NCBI RefSeq assembly: GCF_022682495.2
Contig: NC_071388.1
Location: 175,923,622 to 175,987,621, forward strand
DNA length: 64,000 nt
Source: Desmodus rotundus
Taxonomy: Eukaryota > Chordata > Mammalia > Chiroptera > Phyllostomidae
Reading direction: 5' to 3'
Of the stretch, positions 62,935 through 64,000 are shown piece by piece. Below the pieces are notes generated by a model, which had not been told where the DNA came from, made no database searches, and worked only from the letters and a program-made list of their open reading frames with translations. How positions within the stretch are numbered: position 1 is the stretch's first letter; each line of letters opens with the position of its first letter. The position numbers were made by a program, and so were the translations under genes.

Positions 62935-63060
62935 TCCTTTCCCCACCAATTCCTTTAGATTCACCTTGTTGGGGAAGCACTTTATCTGCCCTTCGAATTT
63001 AAATGATAGCTTTGCTGGATAGAATAATCTAGGTTGTAGGTCATTGCTTTTCATCACTTC
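62935..63060 (-). pseudogene. ORF1 C-terminal remnant, left of the solo LTR
   Basis: The minus-strand frame contains LQPRLFYPAKLSFKFEGQ and then IKCFPNKVNLKELVGKGG. This is the ORF1p C-terminal domain, which takes part in RNA binding. The frame upstream (toward 63,201) is LTR sequence and unrelated. Confidence 0.75.
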
Positions 63061-63063
63061 TGA

Positions 63064-63627
63064 TGTGGATCCTGGCCAGCAGGATCCGTGTGTTGTGGCA
63101 GCAACGGACAAAGTCACACGGACTACAGAAATCCTGTGGAGATAAAGGGACAACATGGCCACTAAGTGCAAGAGAGAGGGCAAGAAGGCCAGAGAGAGCA
63201 CGATCCCTGCCTGGACAGGCTTTTATTGCTTTTCTGGGTACATTACATTGAGGATGATCCTCATTTATTATGCACAGGTTTGCTGTAGGTGATTACCTTA
63301 CCTTTTACAGATAACAAAGGAAAGAATGTTGCTAATTACTTCAAAGAGAAGGATGTTAAAGATCAAGCGGAAAAGTAGTTCAACTGGTTACACTCCATAC
63401 TTGGGAGGTTTAGCTCAGACTTTAGAAAGTTAAAGATACTCAGTAAACATTTGCTGCCTCAATTCAGGGTGAGGGAGTTTTAGCAAAAGCAAGTCTCATA
63501 GGAGCCTAGGTACAATGCAGGCCTGATTCCCCATGGGAGAACCTGTCCCTGGACATGGGTCCTGTGTCCATGTGACCTCGTTCCCCACTGGCCTTTGTGA
63601 GTGGGGGCTGGTTACATTTCCCACACA
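63064..63627 (-). mobile_element. Solo LTR inserted in HAL1 ORF1, minus strand
   Basis: Read on the minus strand it starts TGTGTGGGAAATG and ends GGATCCACA, giving TG...CA termini with a short terminal inverted repeat. AATAAAAGCCTG lies on the minus strand near 63,220 (polyA signal). It splits the ORF1 remnant, with matching ORF1 sequence on both sides. No clean target duplication was found: about 18 bp next to the right end do not fit the HAL1 sequence, so the exact right boundary is uncertain. At about 560 bp it fits a class I or II LTR. Confidence 0.7.
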
Positions 63628-63677
63628 TCGAATGGTTCCCTATAACTTTGAGTACTTCTTTGCCAGCCCCTTCTTGC

Positions 63678-63965
63678 CTATAAGGTTTCTTTGGAGAAAT
63701 CAGCTGACAGCCTTATTGGAACTCCTTTGTAGGTAACTCTCTGCTTTTCTCTTCCTGCTTTTAAAATTCTCTCTTTATCTTTAACCTTTGGCATTTTAAT
63801 TATGATCTGTCTTGGTATGGTTTTCTTTGGGTCCATCTTGTTTGGGAGTCCCTGTGCTTCCTGGCTTTTTATGTCTATTCCCTTCACCAAATTAGGGAAT
63901 ATTTCTTTAATTATATTTTCAAATAAGTTTTCAATATCTTGCTCTTTCTCTTCTCCTCCTGGCAC
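63678..63965 (-). pseudogene. L1/HAL1 ORF1 RNA-recognition domain remnant
   Basis: A 95-residue frame covers most of the ORF1p RRM and start of the C-terminal domain: ENLFENIIKEIFPNLVKGID, then IPRQIIIKMPKVKDKERILK and GVPIRLSADFSKETL. The GVPIRLSAD part is highly conserved among L1 ORF1 proteins. Downstream the frame is lost at the solo LTR and resumes at 63,060. ORF1p binds L1 RNA as a trimer. This copy is interrupted and inactive. Confidence 0.82.
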
Positions 63966-64000
63966 CCCTATGATGAGAATGTTGATATATTTGGAATTGT

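Larger units (their letters stand above)
62500..64000 (-). mobile_element. HAL1-like (ORF1-only) LINE, minus strand, cut by window end and split by two insertions
   Basis: The minus strand runs from the window end through ORF1 (63,965-63,678, then a part at about 63,060-62,935) into a 3' UTR-like segment (62,930-62,720) and a T-rich left edge (A tail on the minus strand). A MITE (62,523-62,717) sits in the tail and a solo LTR (63,064-63,627) sits inside ORF1. The ORF1-to-tail junction has no ORF2 and matches the element at 7,494-9,920. The 5' end lies outside the window. Confidence 0.7.

Noticed and set aside
63064..63627. 6-bp target duplication ACTTCT around the solo LTR
   Set aside because: ACTTCT occurs on both sides, but it does not abut TG...CA ends, and the right copy belongs to normal HAL1 sequence.

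Overview
The window is mammalian nuclear DNA and reads as a bat genome, most likely Yangochiroptera. It holds four copies of a tRNA-derived SINE of the bat VES type, a young LINE-1, many antisense LTRs, mammal-wide relics (MIR, L2, MLT1, Tigger1) and short TA-flanked DNA transposons of the kind known from vesper bats. The sequence is AT-rich with no CpG island and no clear multi-exon host gene. Intron or gene-desert sequence is the best description. No prokaryotic genes, CRISPR arrays or structural RNA genes were seen.

Layout. 1-80 is the end of a short DNA transposon. 81-2,900 is plain AT-rich sequence. About 3,100-10,440 is an old minus-strand endogenous retrovirus (gag and pol remnants only, heavily broken), later split by a VES SINE (7,197-7,439) and a 2.4-kb ORF1-only LINE of HAL1 type (7,494-9,920), both with visible target-site duplications. 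11.3-12.2 kb is LTR-like. 14-28 kb holds MIR, MaLR, L1 tail and LTR pieces, a 176-bp MITE and a candidate small exon at 27,663. 28,886-32,735 is a 5'-truncated but otherwise intact young L1 with a 1.2-k-residue ORF2. 32.9-37 kb is two GC-rich LTR-like blocks around a 194-bp MITE. 37.2-38.9 kb has two old L1 3' ends facing each other. 39.4-57.7 kb is old repeats (MLT1, L2, VES, L1, Tigger1) in AT-rich DNA, with a second candidate exon at 50,308. The window ends in a second HAL1-like element (from about 62,500), itself split by a MITE and a solo LTR.

The elements form a readable history: retrovirus first, then HAL1, VES and MITE insertions, with the L1 at 28.9 kb among the youngest. The young L1 supplies reverse transcriptase, and the VES SINEs and the ORF2-less HAL1 elements are the kinds of sequence such enzymes mobilise in trans. 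Nearly all young LTRs lie on the minus strand. Together with two plus-strand exon-like signals this would fit an intron of a plus-strand gene, but I could not identify such a gene. I found no convincing new functional system. The best leads are the two HAL1-like copies, the MITE family present three times, and the exon candidates.
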